Of a DNA stretch of 64,000 nucleotides, positions 39,686 to 47,341 are shown one piece after another. The position numbers and the translations under genes were made by a program. The stretch is from Conexibacter arvalis (GTDB lineage Bacteria > Actinomycetota > Thermoleophilia > Solirubrobacterales > Solirubrobacteraceae): assembly GCF_014199525.1 (NCBI RefSeq), contig NZ_JACHNU010000002.1:106147-170146 (forward strand). The letters are read 5' to 3'. The number at the start of each line of letters is the position of its first letter. The first letter of the stretch is position 1. The notes below the pieces were generated by a model. The model was not told the DNA's origin. It did no database searches and worked only from the letters and a program-made list of their open reading frames with translations.

Positions 39686-40117
39686 GCGGTTGGCGTTGAG
39701 ACGCTGCGCGGCTACCAGGAGGGCTTCCTGGCGGTGCTGGGAGCGAGCCCGACCGCCGAGGGCGGCGTGCGCGGCGCGGTGCTGCACACGCTCGACTGGT
39801 GCGCCGCCCATCCGGCGCAGGCGCGGCTGCTGTTCGGCGGCCGCGGCGCCGCCGACCCCGCCGCGCTCGCCGACGCGAACCGCGGCTTCTTCGGCCGCGC
39901 CAGCGGGTGGTACGCCACCCACGTCCACTACGGAGCCGTGCGCGAGCTGCCGTTCCCGCTGTTGAGCGCGCTCTGGCTCGGCCCCTCACTCCACTACGTC
40001 CGCCACGCGCTCGACGGCCCCGAGCCGGCGATCGGCGCCGACGCCCGCACGGCGCTCGCCGACGCCGCCTGGGCCGCGCTCGGGACCGTCGGCGAGCAGG
40101 AGCCGATCACGCCATGA
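39686..40117 (+). pseudogene. TetR-family regulator lacking its DNA-binding domain
   Basis: The frame begins directly after the 53-bp palindrome with VETLRGYQEGFLAVLGAS and runs through EGGVRGAVLHTLDWCAAHPA, QARLLFGGRGAADPAALADA and LWLGPSLHYVRHALDGPEPA. This is the ligand-binding half of a TetR protein. The expected N-terminal HTH (about 45 residues) is missing; the frame upstream runs into the palindrome without TetR-like sequence. GTG 39734 could start a shortened protein. The stop overlaps the enoyl-CoA hydratase start, so the remnant may still be translated. I interpret it as a decapitated gene. Confidence 0.7.
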
Positions 40118-41025
40118 CCGCATCCGACCGCCGGCCGACCACGCCCGGAGCACCCGACCGCCACGCCGCGCCGCGCCGGTCGAGCGCCGGCCGCCCCTCC
40201 GTCTACCGCGACCTGCTCGACGAGGGCGCGGCCGCCGACCGCGCCGCCGTCCACGTCGAGCGGCGCGGCGACCGCGCGCTCGTCACGCTCGCGGAGCCCG
40301 ACCGCCTCAACGTGCTGACCGCGGCGCTCGTCACGCAGCTGAAGCGAGCGCTCGCCGACCTCGCCGCCGATCCCGAGATCCGCGCGGTCGTGCTGACCGG
40401 CGACGGCCGCGGCTTCAGCGCCGGCGGCGACCTGCGGATGATGGACCGCGCCGTCGACTCGCTCGAGCGGCGCGAGCCCGAGGGCGCCGCCGACATGTGG
40501 CGCTGGATCCGCAACGAGTTCGGCGCGATCGCCCGGCTGATCGCCCGCGGCGACACGATGTTCGTGGCGGCGCTCAACGGCCCGGCCGCCGGCGTCGGCC
40601 TCGCCTGGGCGCTCACCTGCGACATCGCGATCGCCGCGGAGGAGGCGGTGATCGTCCCCGCGTTCGGCAAGCTCGGGCTGCTGCCGGAGGTCGGCACCAG
40701 CTGGGCGCTGACGCGCGCGCTCGGCTACCAGGGCGCCTTCGCCTTCTACGTCGCCGGCGAGCACCTCGACGCGCGCGGCGCGCTCGCGCGCGGGCTGGTG
40801 CAGGAGGTCGTCCCCGGCGGCGAGCTGCTCGCCGCCGCCGACCGCTGGTGCGACCGCGCCTGCGCGCTGCCGCCCCACGCCCTCCAGATGACGAAGCCGC
40901 TGCTGCGCGGCGCCGCGGACGCGACCTGGGACGGCGCACTCGCGCTGGAGGAGTTCGCCGAGCCGGTCTGCTTCACGACGGAGGCGTTCGCCGGGGCGGT
41001 CCGCGGGCGGCTGGCGCGCTCCTGA
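40114..41025 (+). CDS. enoyl-CoA hydratase/isomerase-family protein
   Basis: This 303-residue crotonase-fold protein shows RALVTLAEPDRLNVLTAALV, the oxyanion loop AVVLTGDGRGFSAGGDLRMM, VAALNGPAAGVGLAWALTCD and GLLPEVGTSWALTRALGY with the catalytic-type Glu. Members hydrate or isomerise acyl-CoA in fatty acid breakdown. An N-terminal Pro/Arg-rich extension of about 45 residues precedes the fold. The ATG overlaps the TetR remnant stop (ATGA), so the two were once an operon. Confidence 0.88.
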   Translation: MTASDRRPTTPGAPDRHAAPRRSSAGRPSVYRDLLDEGAAADRAAVHVERRGDRALVTLAEPDRLNVLTAALVTQLKRALADLAADPEIRAVVLTGDGRGFSAGGDLRMMDRAVDSLERREPEGAADMWRWIRNEFGAIARLIARGDTMFVAALNGPAAGVGLAWALTCDIAIAAEEAVIVPAFGKLGLLPEVGTSWALTRALGYQGAFAFYVAGEHLDARGALARGLVQEVVPGGELLAAADRWCDRACALPPHALQMTKPLLRGAADATWDGALALEEFAEPVCFTTEAFAGAVRGRLARS

Positions 41026-41090
41026 CGGCGGGCTTCGGCGACCCGCCCCGGCGCCCGGCGCGGGTCCCCGCGCCGCGCCGTCCGCACGCC

Positions 41091-41120
41091 ATGTACGCTC
41101 GTACATGTACAGTCGTACAT
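41091..41120 (+). promoter_or_regulatory. tandem 16-bp palindromic operators for the SMR-TetR operon
   Basis: ATGTAC-GCTC-GTACAT (41091-41106) and ATGTAC-AGTC-GTACAT (41105-41120) share two bases. The second ends 17 bp before the SMR start. Two closely spaced sites of this kind suit a TetR-family repressor binding as paired dimers; the next gene but one is such a regulator. Confidence 0.75.
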
Positions 41121-41137
41121 GAAGGAGCACCGCCCGC

Positions 41138-41458
41138 ATGCCGTACCTGCTGCTCGCGATCGCGATCGCCGCCGAGATCGCCGCGACGAGCCTGATGAAG
41201 GAGACCGACGGCTTCACCCGCCCGCTGCCGACCGTCGCCTGCCTGCTCGGCTACGGGATCGCGTTCGCGCTGCTCGCGCAGGCGATCAAGTCGATGCCGG
41301 TCGGGGTCGCGTACGCGATGTGGGCCGGGATCGGCACGGCCGCGATCGCCGCTGTCGGGGCGATGTTCCTCGGCGAGCCGCTGACCGCCGCGAAGGTCGG
41401 CGGGATCGTGCTCGTGATCGCTGGCGTCGTCATGCTCAACCTTGGAGGTGCCCATTGA
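41138..41458 (+). CDS. SMR-family multidrug efflux protein (EmrE-like)
   Basis: The 106-residue protein has four TM helices and the SMR hallmarks: LLLAIAIAAEIAATSLMKET with the essential membrane Glu, PTVACLLGYGIAFALLAQAI, MPVGVAYAMWAGIGTAAIAA and GIVLVIAGVVMLNLG. Such proteins export cationic compounds or guanidinium in exchange for protons. It overlaps the TetR gene (TTGA). Paired palindromic operators precede it. Confidence 0.94.
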   Translation: MPYLLLAIAIAAEIAATSLMKETDGFTRPLPTVACLLGYGIAFALLAQAIKSMPVGVAYAMWAGIGTAAIAAVGAMFLGEPLTAAKVGGIVLVIAGVVMLNLGGAH

Positions 41459-42009
41459 GCGCCCGCCGCCCACCGCGCCCGCGCGACCCCAAGGGCCGTC
41501 GCGAGGCGATCGTCGCGGCGGCGGTCGAGGTGATCGCCGAGCACGGGCTCGGCAACGCCTCCCACCGCCTGATCGCCGAGCGCGCCGACGTCCCGCTCGG
41601 CTCGACGACCTACTACTTCCCGACCCGCGGCGACCTCGTTGCGAGCGCGCTGGAGAAGAACCTGCGCGACTGGGCCAGGGAGCTGGAGCGGTGGGCCGAC
41701 GCGCTGACGCGCGACCCCTTCCCCGCGACCCTCGTCTCGCTCGCAGCCTCCTACCTCGCCGATCGGGCGCGCGCCGTCGTCGAATACGAGCTGTACATCG
41801 CCGCGGCCCGCGAGCCGGAGCTGCGCGAGCTCGTGCGGCAGTGGCTGGAGCTGCTGGAGCGCCAGCTGAGCCCGATCGCCCGCGAGGGGCGCGCACGGGC
41901 GATCGCGATGCTCGTCGACGGCGCGATCGTGCGAGCTGTCGCGCTCGACCGCCCGCTCGACGGCGAGGCGCTCGAGGACGGGATCGCCGCGCTGATGGGC
42001 GGCCGCTGA
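41455..42009 (+). CDS. TetR-family regulator of the SMR gene
   Basis: The N-terminal HTH reads GRREAIVAAAVEVIAEHGLG, NASHRLIAERADVPLGSTTY, YFPTRGDLVASALEKNL. The C-terminal part has VVEYELYIAAAREPELRELV. The start is TTG at 41455, overlapping the SMR stop, with GGAGG 6 nt before it; no in-frame ATG or GTG fits as well. It most likely represses its own operon through the ATGTACNNNNGTACAT sites. Confidence 0.88.
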   Translation: MSARRPPRPRDPKGRREAIVAAAVEVIAEHGLGNASHRLIAERADVPLGSTTYYFPTRGDLVASALEKNLRDWARELERWADALTRDPFPATLVSLAASYLADRARAVVEYELYIAAAREPELRELVRQWLELLERQLSPIAREGRARAIAMLVDGAIVRAVALDRPLDGEALEDGIAALMGGR

Positions 42010-42034
42010 GGCGAGACGCGCCAGGCGACGCGCG

Positions 42035-43168
42035 TCAGGCCAGGTAGCGCTCGGCGAGCCACGCGGCGAGGCCGTCGGCGCCCGACCGCGCGGCGACCTC
42101 GCGCTGCCGCATCGCGCCGTTGGCGGCGGCGAGATCGCGGGCGGCGGCGAGCTGGGCGGCGCAGCCGAGCCGCTCGGCGGCCGGCGCGATCTCCTCCAGC
42201 AGCGCCTCCAGGCGGGCGCGGGTCGGCGTCGGCGCGCCGGTCTCCAGGTCGGCGAGCGAACCGTCGAGGCCGTCGCGGAGCGCCGCGAAGCGGTTCTCCT
42301 CGATCCGCCACGTCGGCACGGCGGCGACCGGCTCGCCGGCCTTCCAGCGCGCGGCGAGCGTCGCGACGAGCGCCTGCACGACCGCGATCACGGCGGCGGC
42401 CTCCGCGACGGTCGTCTGCGCGTCGGGCACGCGCAGCTCGAGCGTCCCGAACGCCGGGTGCGGGCGCAGCTCCCACCACCACGTCCGCGGCCCCTCCAGC
42501 ACCCCGGCCGCCGCGCCCCAGCGCAGCTCGGCCGCATACGCCTCCCAGCCGTCGAGATGCGGCGGGACGCCCTGGCGCGGCAGCAGCGTGCAGATCGTCG
42601 GGCGGACGGACGCGAGGCCGGTGTCGCGCCCGGCGTGGACCGGCGCGTTGGCGGCCAGCGCCGCCAGCTCCGGCAGCCGCGCGCGGAGCATGTTGCAGAC
42701 GGCGAGCGAGCGGTCGGCGCCGCCGACGGCGACGTGGACCTGGAGGCTCGCGACCAGCTGGCGCCGCGCGATCGTCCCGTACCGCTCCTGCAGCGGCTCG
42801 TAGCGGGCGCCGCCGTTCAGCTCGCCCTCGGCGTCGCTGAAGGGATGGACGCCCGCGACCGCCGGCAGCGCCAGGCCGTCGGCCGCGGCGGCGAGGTCGC
42901 GGCGGGCGGCGGTGAGCTGGGCGACCGCCTCGCCCACGGTCGCGGCCGGCGCGGTCGCGATCTCGAGCTGGGAGGCGGGCAGCTCGGGCTTGAAGCGCGG
43001 GTCGCCGCCGAGCCGCTCCAGCAGCGCGCCGGCGCGCGGAGCGAGGTCGCGTGTGCCGGGGTCGAGCAGCATCGTCTCCTCCTCGACGCCGACGGTGAAG
43101 CCGCCGGCCGCGTCGAACCGCCGCCGCAGCTCGGCGGTCGTCGGAAGCTCGAGCGCTGGGACCGTCAT
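42035..43168 (-). CDS. GCS2-type glutamate-cysteine ligase/carboxylate-amine ligase (YbdK-like)
   Basis: The 377-residue protein opens with FDAAGGFTVGVEEETMLLDP, the GCS2 signature, followed by PELPASQLEIATAPAATVGE, QVHVAVGGADRSLAVCNM, HAGRDTGLASVRPTICTLLP and WWWELRPHPAFGTLELRVPD. Family members ligate glutamate with cysteine or another amine using ATP; the specific product is not certain. A similar protein is encoded at 47342-48490. It is convergent with the TetR gene. Confidence 0.85.
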   Translation of the reverse strand: MTVPALELPTTAELRRRFDAAGGFTVGVEEETMLLDPGTRDLAPRAGALLERLGGDPRFKPELPASQLEIATAPAATVGEAVAQLTAARRDLAAAADGLALPAVAGVHPFSDAEGELNGGARYEPLQERYGTIARRQLVASLQVHVAVGGADRSLAVCNMLRARLPELAALAANAPVHAGRDTGLASVRPTICTLLPRQGVPPHLDGWEAYAAELRWGAAAGVLEGPRTWWWELRPHPAFGTLELRVPDAQTTVAEAAAVIAVVQALVATLAARWKAGEPVAAVPTWRIEENRFAALRDGLDGSLADLETGAPTPTRARLEALLEEIAPAAERLGCAAQLAAARDLAAANGAMRQREVAARSGADGLAAWLAERYLA

Positions 43169-43492
43169 CACCGCCACTGTGACCGTTCGCGCGCGCTTCC
43201 AACCGCGGGAGGCCCGCGCGCGGCCGCCGCCGCCCCCGCGCCGCACCCGCCGCGCCCGCGCCGCCGCCGCCCACACGCCGCGCCCGCGCCGCCGCCGGCG
43301 CGCGCGGCCGGCCCGCCGCCGCCCGCACCGCGCGGCCGCGCCCGCGCCGCCGCCGGCGCGCCGCGGCCGGCCCGTCGCCGCGCGCACGCGCGCCGCACAC
43401 GACCCGCGCCGGCGCGCCGCGGCAGGCCCGCGCCGGCGCCGCGCAGGACCGCCGTGGTTTGAAGCGGGCGCCGCGCGTGAACCTTTCCGCCC
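43169..43492. other. GC-rich low-complexity gap between divergent genes
   Basis: This 324-bp stretch is dominated by CGCGCCGCCG-type repeats and is nearly free of A and T from about 43205 to 43450. I see no gene with a credible start. It must contain the promoters of the GCS2-type gene and the iron-containing redox enzyme gene, but no clear elements are recognisable. Confidence 0.6.
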
Positions 43493-44530
43493 ATGGTGCC
43501 GACCGTCACGCTCCGTCCCCGGCCGCGCGCGTTCGCGCTCCCGACGCCGCGCGGCCCGCTGAGCGAGCGGCTGATCGAGACGCTGCGCCGCCAGCCGGGC
43601 GCGCCGCTGGCCGCGCCGGCGCCCGACGCGCTCGCGGCGATCGACGACCCGCTCGCCGACGACGACCTCCAGCTCGCGCTCTACCTCTCCTACGAGCTGC
43701 ATTACAGCGAGCTGCTCGGGGTCGATCCCGACTGGGAGTGGGATCCCGGCCAGCTCGCCTTCCGCGCCGCGCTCGAACGGCCGTTCGAGGCGGCCGTCCG
43801 CGCGCTCGCCGCGCCGCCCGATGCCGTCGCACCGGCCCGAATCGGCGCCGCGCTGCAGGAGCTGGTCGCCGCCGACGACGGCCCTCCGCTGTCGCGCTGG
43901 GTCGAGGCGCGCGCGAGCTCCGAGCAGGTGCGCGAGTTCCTCATCCACCGCTCCGGATACCAGTTGAAGGAGGCCGATCCCCACTCGTGGGCGATCCCGC
44001 GGCTGGCCGGCGGCCCGAAGGCGGCGCTCGTCGAGGTCCAGGCCGACGAGTACGGCGGCGGCGCCGCCGACCGCATCCACGCGACGCTGTTCGCGAAGGC
44101 GATGGCGGCGGTCGGGCTCGACCCGACCTACGGCGCCTACGTCGAGCGGCTGCCGGCGGTCACGCTCGCGACCGTCAACCTGATGTCGCTGTGCGGGCTG
44201 CACCGGCGGCTGCGCGGCGCGATCGTCGGCCACCTCGCCGCGTTCGAGATGACCTCCTCGCTGCCCAACCGCCGCTACGGCAACGCGCTGCGCCGGCTCG
44301 GATTCGGCGAGGAGGCGACCGACTTCTTCGACGAGCACGTCGCCGCCGACGCCGTCCACGAGAACATTGCCGCGTGGGACCTCGCCGGCGGGCTGGCCGC
44401 GAGCGAGCCCGAGCTGGCCGCCGACGTGCTGCTCGGCGCCCGCGCGCTGCTGGCGCTCGAGGCCCGCTGGGCGCGTCATCTGCTCGACGCCTGGGAGTCC
44501 GGCGCCAGCTCGCTGCGCCCGGCGGCGTGA
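43493..44530 (+). CDS. iron-containing redox enzyme family protein (heme-oxygenase-like diiron fold)
   Basis: This 345-residue protein matches the Haem_oxygenas_2/iron-containing redox enzyme family. Candidate metal ligands are in LYLSYELHYSELLGV, EQVREFLIHRSGYQLKEADP, VEVQADEYGGGAADRIHATL and ATDFFDEHVAADAVHENIAA. The core helix NLMSLCGLHRRLRGAIVGHL is typical. Diiron members act as oxidases or oxygenases; the reaction here is unknown. The gene is convergent, 7 bp from the methyltransferase-CDGSH gene. Confidence 0.82.
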   Translation: MVPTVTLRPRPRAFALPTPRGPLSERLIETLRRQPGAPLAAPAPDALAAIDDPLADDDLQLALYLSYELHYSELLGVDPDWEWDPGQLAFRAALERPFEAAVRALAAPPDAVAPARIGAALQELVAADDGPPLSRWVEARASSEQVREFLIHRSGYQLKEADPHSWAIPRLAGGPKAALVEVQADEYGGGAADRIHATLFAKAMAAVGLDPTYGAYVERLPAVTLATVNLMSLCGLHRRLRGAIVGHLAAFEMTSSLPNRRYGNALRRLGFGEEATDFFDEHVAADAVHENIAAWDLAGGLAASEPELAADVLLGARALLALEARWARHLLDAWESGASSLRPAA

Positions 44531-44537
44531 CGCGGCG

Positions 44538-45671
44538 TCAGCCCTCGCCGCCCGCCCGGCGCTCGTCGCCGTGCGGGCCGCCCTCCGCTCCGCCGGCCGC
44601 TCTGAACCCGACCAGCTTGTGGGTCCCGTCGCAGAAGGGGCGGATCTGGGAGCGGCCGCAGCGGCAGAGCGCGACGGTCTGCCGGCCGCAGTCGATCGTT
44701 CTGCCGTCCTGGTCGGTCAGCTCGAACGGGCCGCGCAGCAGGTAGGGGCCGTCGCGGTAGGGCGTGATCCGCGCGGGCGCGGCGGGACGCGGCGGCAGCG
44801 GCGGCTCGGCCGCGTCGCCGTCGGCCGGCGAGCGCGCGACCGCTCCGGACGTCTCGCCGCCGGACGCGCTCGCGCCGAGGGGCGGCGCCGTCGCGCCTCC
44901 GACGACGCGGCGCGCGCTCCACCAGTCGCCTGAGTCGCGCTCGACGGCGCCGCCCGTCGGCGCCGTGCGCGCTCCCGCTTCGCCAGGCGCCGCCGCCTCG
45001 ATCACGAGCAGCTCCTCCGCGTCGGCGTCCGGCGCGAGCCGACCGGCGGCGCGCAGCGCGGCGCTGCGGGCGCGCGCAAGCGGGCCGAGCGGCCCCCGGC
45101 GGCGGGCCAGCACGCGCGGACGCAGGCCCGCGGAGGCGAGCCGGTCGAGCGTCTCCGCCTCGCCGGTCAAGGACGACTGCACGAGCAGCAGCCGCCCGCC
45201 CGGCGCGAGATGGCCGCGGACGCCGTCGCACAGCCGGTCGACGAGCAGGCGCCCGTCGGCGCCGCCCTCCCACGCCCGCGCCGCGCCGCCGCGCGGCAGC
45301 TCGTCGGCGCCCGGCAGGTACGGCGGGTTGGCGACGATCAGGTCGAAGCGCTCGCCTGCGACCGGCGCGAACAGGTCGCCGCGCAGCGCCCGCAGCCGCA
45401 CGCCGTTGCGGCGGCCGTTCAGCCGCGCCGCGACGACCGCGCGGCGCGACAGGTCGACCGCGGTGACGGCGCTCGCCCCCTCCAGCCCCGCGACGACGGC
45501 GAGCACGCCGCTGCCGGTGAAGAGATCGAGCACGCGCGCGCCGCGGGCGAGGCCGCGCTCGCGCATCGCTGCGGCGAGCAGCAGCGCGTCGCTGCGCGGG
45601 CGAAAGACGCCCGGCGGCGCCGCGATCCGCACGGCGGCGCGCCCGCCGGGGCGAGAGGCGATCGAGGACAT
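44538..45671 (-). CDS. HemK-like methyltransferase fused to a CDGSH iron-sulfur domain
   Basis: Residues about 20-220 are a class I SAM methyltransferase: GARVLDLFTGSGVLAVVAGL (motif I), VTAVDLSRRAVVAARLN and LIVANPPYLPG (NPPY catalytic motif of N5-glutamine/amino methyltransferases). A variable Ala/Gly-rich linker follows. Residues about 300-365 form a CDGSH domain with the ligand pattern CRCGRSQIRPFCDGTH (three Cys, one His) binding a 2Fe-2S cluster. From memory, separate CDGSH and HemK2/MTQ2-like genes lie next to iron-containing redox enzyme genes in some actinobacteria; here they are one protein, beside such an enzyme. Confidence 0.85.
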   Translation of the reverse strand: MSSIASRPGGRAAVRIAAPPGVFRPRSDALLLAAAMRERGLARGARVLDLFTGSGVLAVVAGLEGASAVTAVDLSRRAVVAARLNGRRNGVRLRALRGDLFAPVAGERFDLIVANPPYLPGADELPRGGAARAWEGGADGRLLVDRLCDGVRGHLAPGGRLLLVQSSLTGEAETLDRLASAGLRPRVLARRRGPLGPLARARSAALRAAGRLAPDADAEELLVIEAAAPGEAGARTAPTGGAVERDSGDWWSARRVVGGATAPPLGASASGGETSGAVARSPADGDAAEPPLPPRPAAPARITPYRDGPYLLRGPFELTDQDGRTIDCGRQTVALCRCGRSQIRPFCDGTHKLVGFRAAGGAEGGPHGDERRAGGEG

Positions 45672-45829
45672 GGGCGAGCGCTACCCCGCACCCGTGAGAC
45701 CGAAAAGCGGCGTGGTCCGGCGCGGCGGGCGAGCGGCGCGGGCGCCGCGCGCGCGGCGAGCAAGTCGGCGCCGGCCGCGTCCCTCGCGAGCGCGGATCGC
45801 GGCAGCCCGCGGCGGGTAGACGAGCGACC

Positions 45830-46783
45830 ATGAGCCTTCCGCGCGAGGAGCAGGCCGTGCGGCTGCTCGACGAGGATCCCGACCTCGCCGAGCGACTGGC
45901 TCCCGAGCGCCGCGCCGAGGCCCGCGTCCGCCTGCTGGCGCGCGCGGTCCGGCTGCCGCGCGGACCGCTCGCGCCGGCGGCGCTCGACCGTGACGCCTCC
46001 TCGCTCCACGGCCTCCTGCTGCTCGACGGGCTCGTCAGCCGCAACGTGCGGCTCGCCGACACGACGACCGTCCAGCTGCTCGGCCGCGGCGACCTGCTGG
46101 AGCCGGGCACCGACGCGCTCGGCGGCCGGCTCGTGCCGATCGACGTCGCATGGGTCGTGCTCGAGCCCGGGCGCGCGCTCCCCGTCGACGACGCCTTCGT
46201 CGAGCGCGTGCTGCGCTGGCCGGAGGTGGTCGCGGCGCTGTTCGAGCGGATCGCGGCGCAGTCGGCGCGCCAGGGGACGCAATGCGCGATCTCGGGGCTG
46301 GCGCGCGTCGAGGACCGGATCGAGACGCTGATGTGGTTCCTCGCCGAGCGCTGGGGCCGGATCGGCAGCCAAGGGGTCGTGCTGCCGCTGCGGCTGACGC
46401 ACGAGACGCTCGGGCAGATGCTCGGCGCCAGACGGTCGACGGTCACGCTCGCGCTGAGACAGCTCGCCGCCGACGGGCTCGTCCAGCGGCGCGACGACGG
46501 TGCGTGGCTGCTGCTCGTCCCCTCCGGCGACGAGGTCGGGGTCGCCGACCGCCGCGGCGGCGGCGTCCGCTTCCTCGAAGGGGACCTGGCGCTGCCGCCG
46601 GAGCGCGACGCCCCCGCGCCGACGGCGCCCGCGTCGCGTCCCGCCCGCGAGGCCCTGCCGGTCGCCGGCGCGCTCGACCGGCTGGAGGCGCGGATCGAGC
46701 GGATGCTGGCCGTCCACGCGCGGATGCGCGCCCGCACAGCGTCAGCTTCGGCACCTTCGAGCAGAGACGGCGCTTCAGGCTGA
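45830..46783 (+). CDS. Crp/Fnr-family transcriptional regulator
   Basis: The N-terminal part is a degenerate cyclic-nucleotide-like domain (LHGLLLLDGLVSRNVRLADT, VQLLGRGDLLEPGTD). A long dimerisation helix includes ARVEDRIETLMWFLAERWGR, and the Crp HTH is LRLTHETLGQMLGARRSTVT, LALRQLAADGLVQRRDDGAW. The C-terminal extension of about 80 residues contains a helical motif (LDRLEARIERMLAVHARMRA). No Cys cluster as in FNR is seen, so it probably does not bind a 4Fe-4S cluster. Targets unknown. Confidence 0.85.
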   Translation: MSLPREEQAVRLLDEDPDLAERLAPERRAEARVRLLARAVRLPRGPLAPAALDRDASSLHGLLLLDGLVSRNVRLADTTTVQLLGRGDLLEPGTDALGGRLVPIDVAWVVLEPGRALPVDDAFVERVLRWPEVVAALFERIAAQSARQGTQCAISGLARVEDRIETLMWFLAERWGRIGSQGVVLPLRLTHETLGQMLGARRSTVTLALRQLAADGLVQRRDDGAWLLLVPSGDEVGVADRRGGGVRFLEGDLALPPERDAPAPTAPASRPAREALPVAGALDRLEARIERMLAVHARMRARTASASAPSSRDGASG

Positions 46784-46836
46784 CAGCGGCGGCCTGCGGT
46801 CGAGAGCAGCCGCCCGTGCGGCGATCCGCGGTCGCG

Positions 46837-47229
46837 TCATCTCTGCGGCGACGCGCCGACCGAGGTTCTCGCGTCGGCCGCGAAGCGGGCGTCCAGCCCG
46901 GTCAGCCGCAGCAGCCGGCGCACGGGGCCGGTGCCCTCCACGATCCCGAAACGGCGGCCGCAGTCGCTCGCGAGGTCGTCGAGTCGCAGCAGCATCCGCA
47001 GACCGGTCGAGTCGATGAACGCCAGCTCGCGCAGATCGAGCACGACGCCGGGGCAGCCGCTTGCGAGCAGATCTTGGACCGTCTGTTCGAGGATGCCGAC
47101 GGTTGCGAGATCGAGCTCGCCCGTGACACGCACGACCGCCTGCCCGTACTCCATGGTGGGCTCGATCGCGAGGCCGCCGGCGGCGGCGTCACCGAGATGC
47201 TGCATGAGAGCCTCCAGGCTCGGGTTCAT
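46837..47229 (-). CDS. STAS-domain anti-sigma factor antagonist
   Basis: The 130-residue protein has a single STAS domain: AVVRVTGELDLATVGILEQT, PGVVLDLRELAFIDSTGLRM with the phosphorylatable Ser, and CGRRFGIVEGTGPVRRLLRL. The N-terminal 25 residues (MNPSLEALMQHLGDAAAG) are variable; ATG further in is possible. Unlike the STAS gene at 28368 it stands alone, with no kinase or phosphatase adjacent. It is divergent from the second GCS2-type gene. Confidence 0.87.
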   Translation of the reverse strand: MNPSLEALMQHLGDAAAGGLAIEPTMEYGQAVVRVTGELDLATVGILEQTVQDLLASGCPGVVLDLRELAFIDSTGLRMLLRLDDLASDCGRRFGIVEGTGPVRRLLRLTGLDARFAADARTSVGASPQR

Positions 47230-47266
47230 CGACCGTATCGCGCCGACGGAGACCGGGGCAACGGGG

Positions 47267-47283
47267 ATGTTGGTTTCCAACAT
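47267..47283. promoter_or_regulatory. palindrome in the divergent STAS/GCS2-type promoter region
   Basis: ATGTTGG-TTT-CCAACAT has perfect 7-bp arms and sits in the 112-bp gap between the divergent genes, 38 bp upstream of the STAS start. It is a candidate operator for an unknown regulator. Confidence 0.5.
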
Positions 47284-47341
47284 GCGGCGGATCGGAGGCC
47301 TCGCGCATGTCTCCGCGGCGACGCGGGGAACGATTCCGCGC

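Noticed and set aside
39033-39989. A 318-residue protein starting at 39989 on the minus strand
   Set aside because: The extra N-terminus would be read through the 53-bp palindrome and antisense to the TetR remnant. GTG 39572 gives a compact conserved-looking protein.
43173-43492. Possible genes in the CG-repeat gap
   Set aside because: Frames through it are Arg/Pro/Ala-only in every direction and lack ribosome binding sites.
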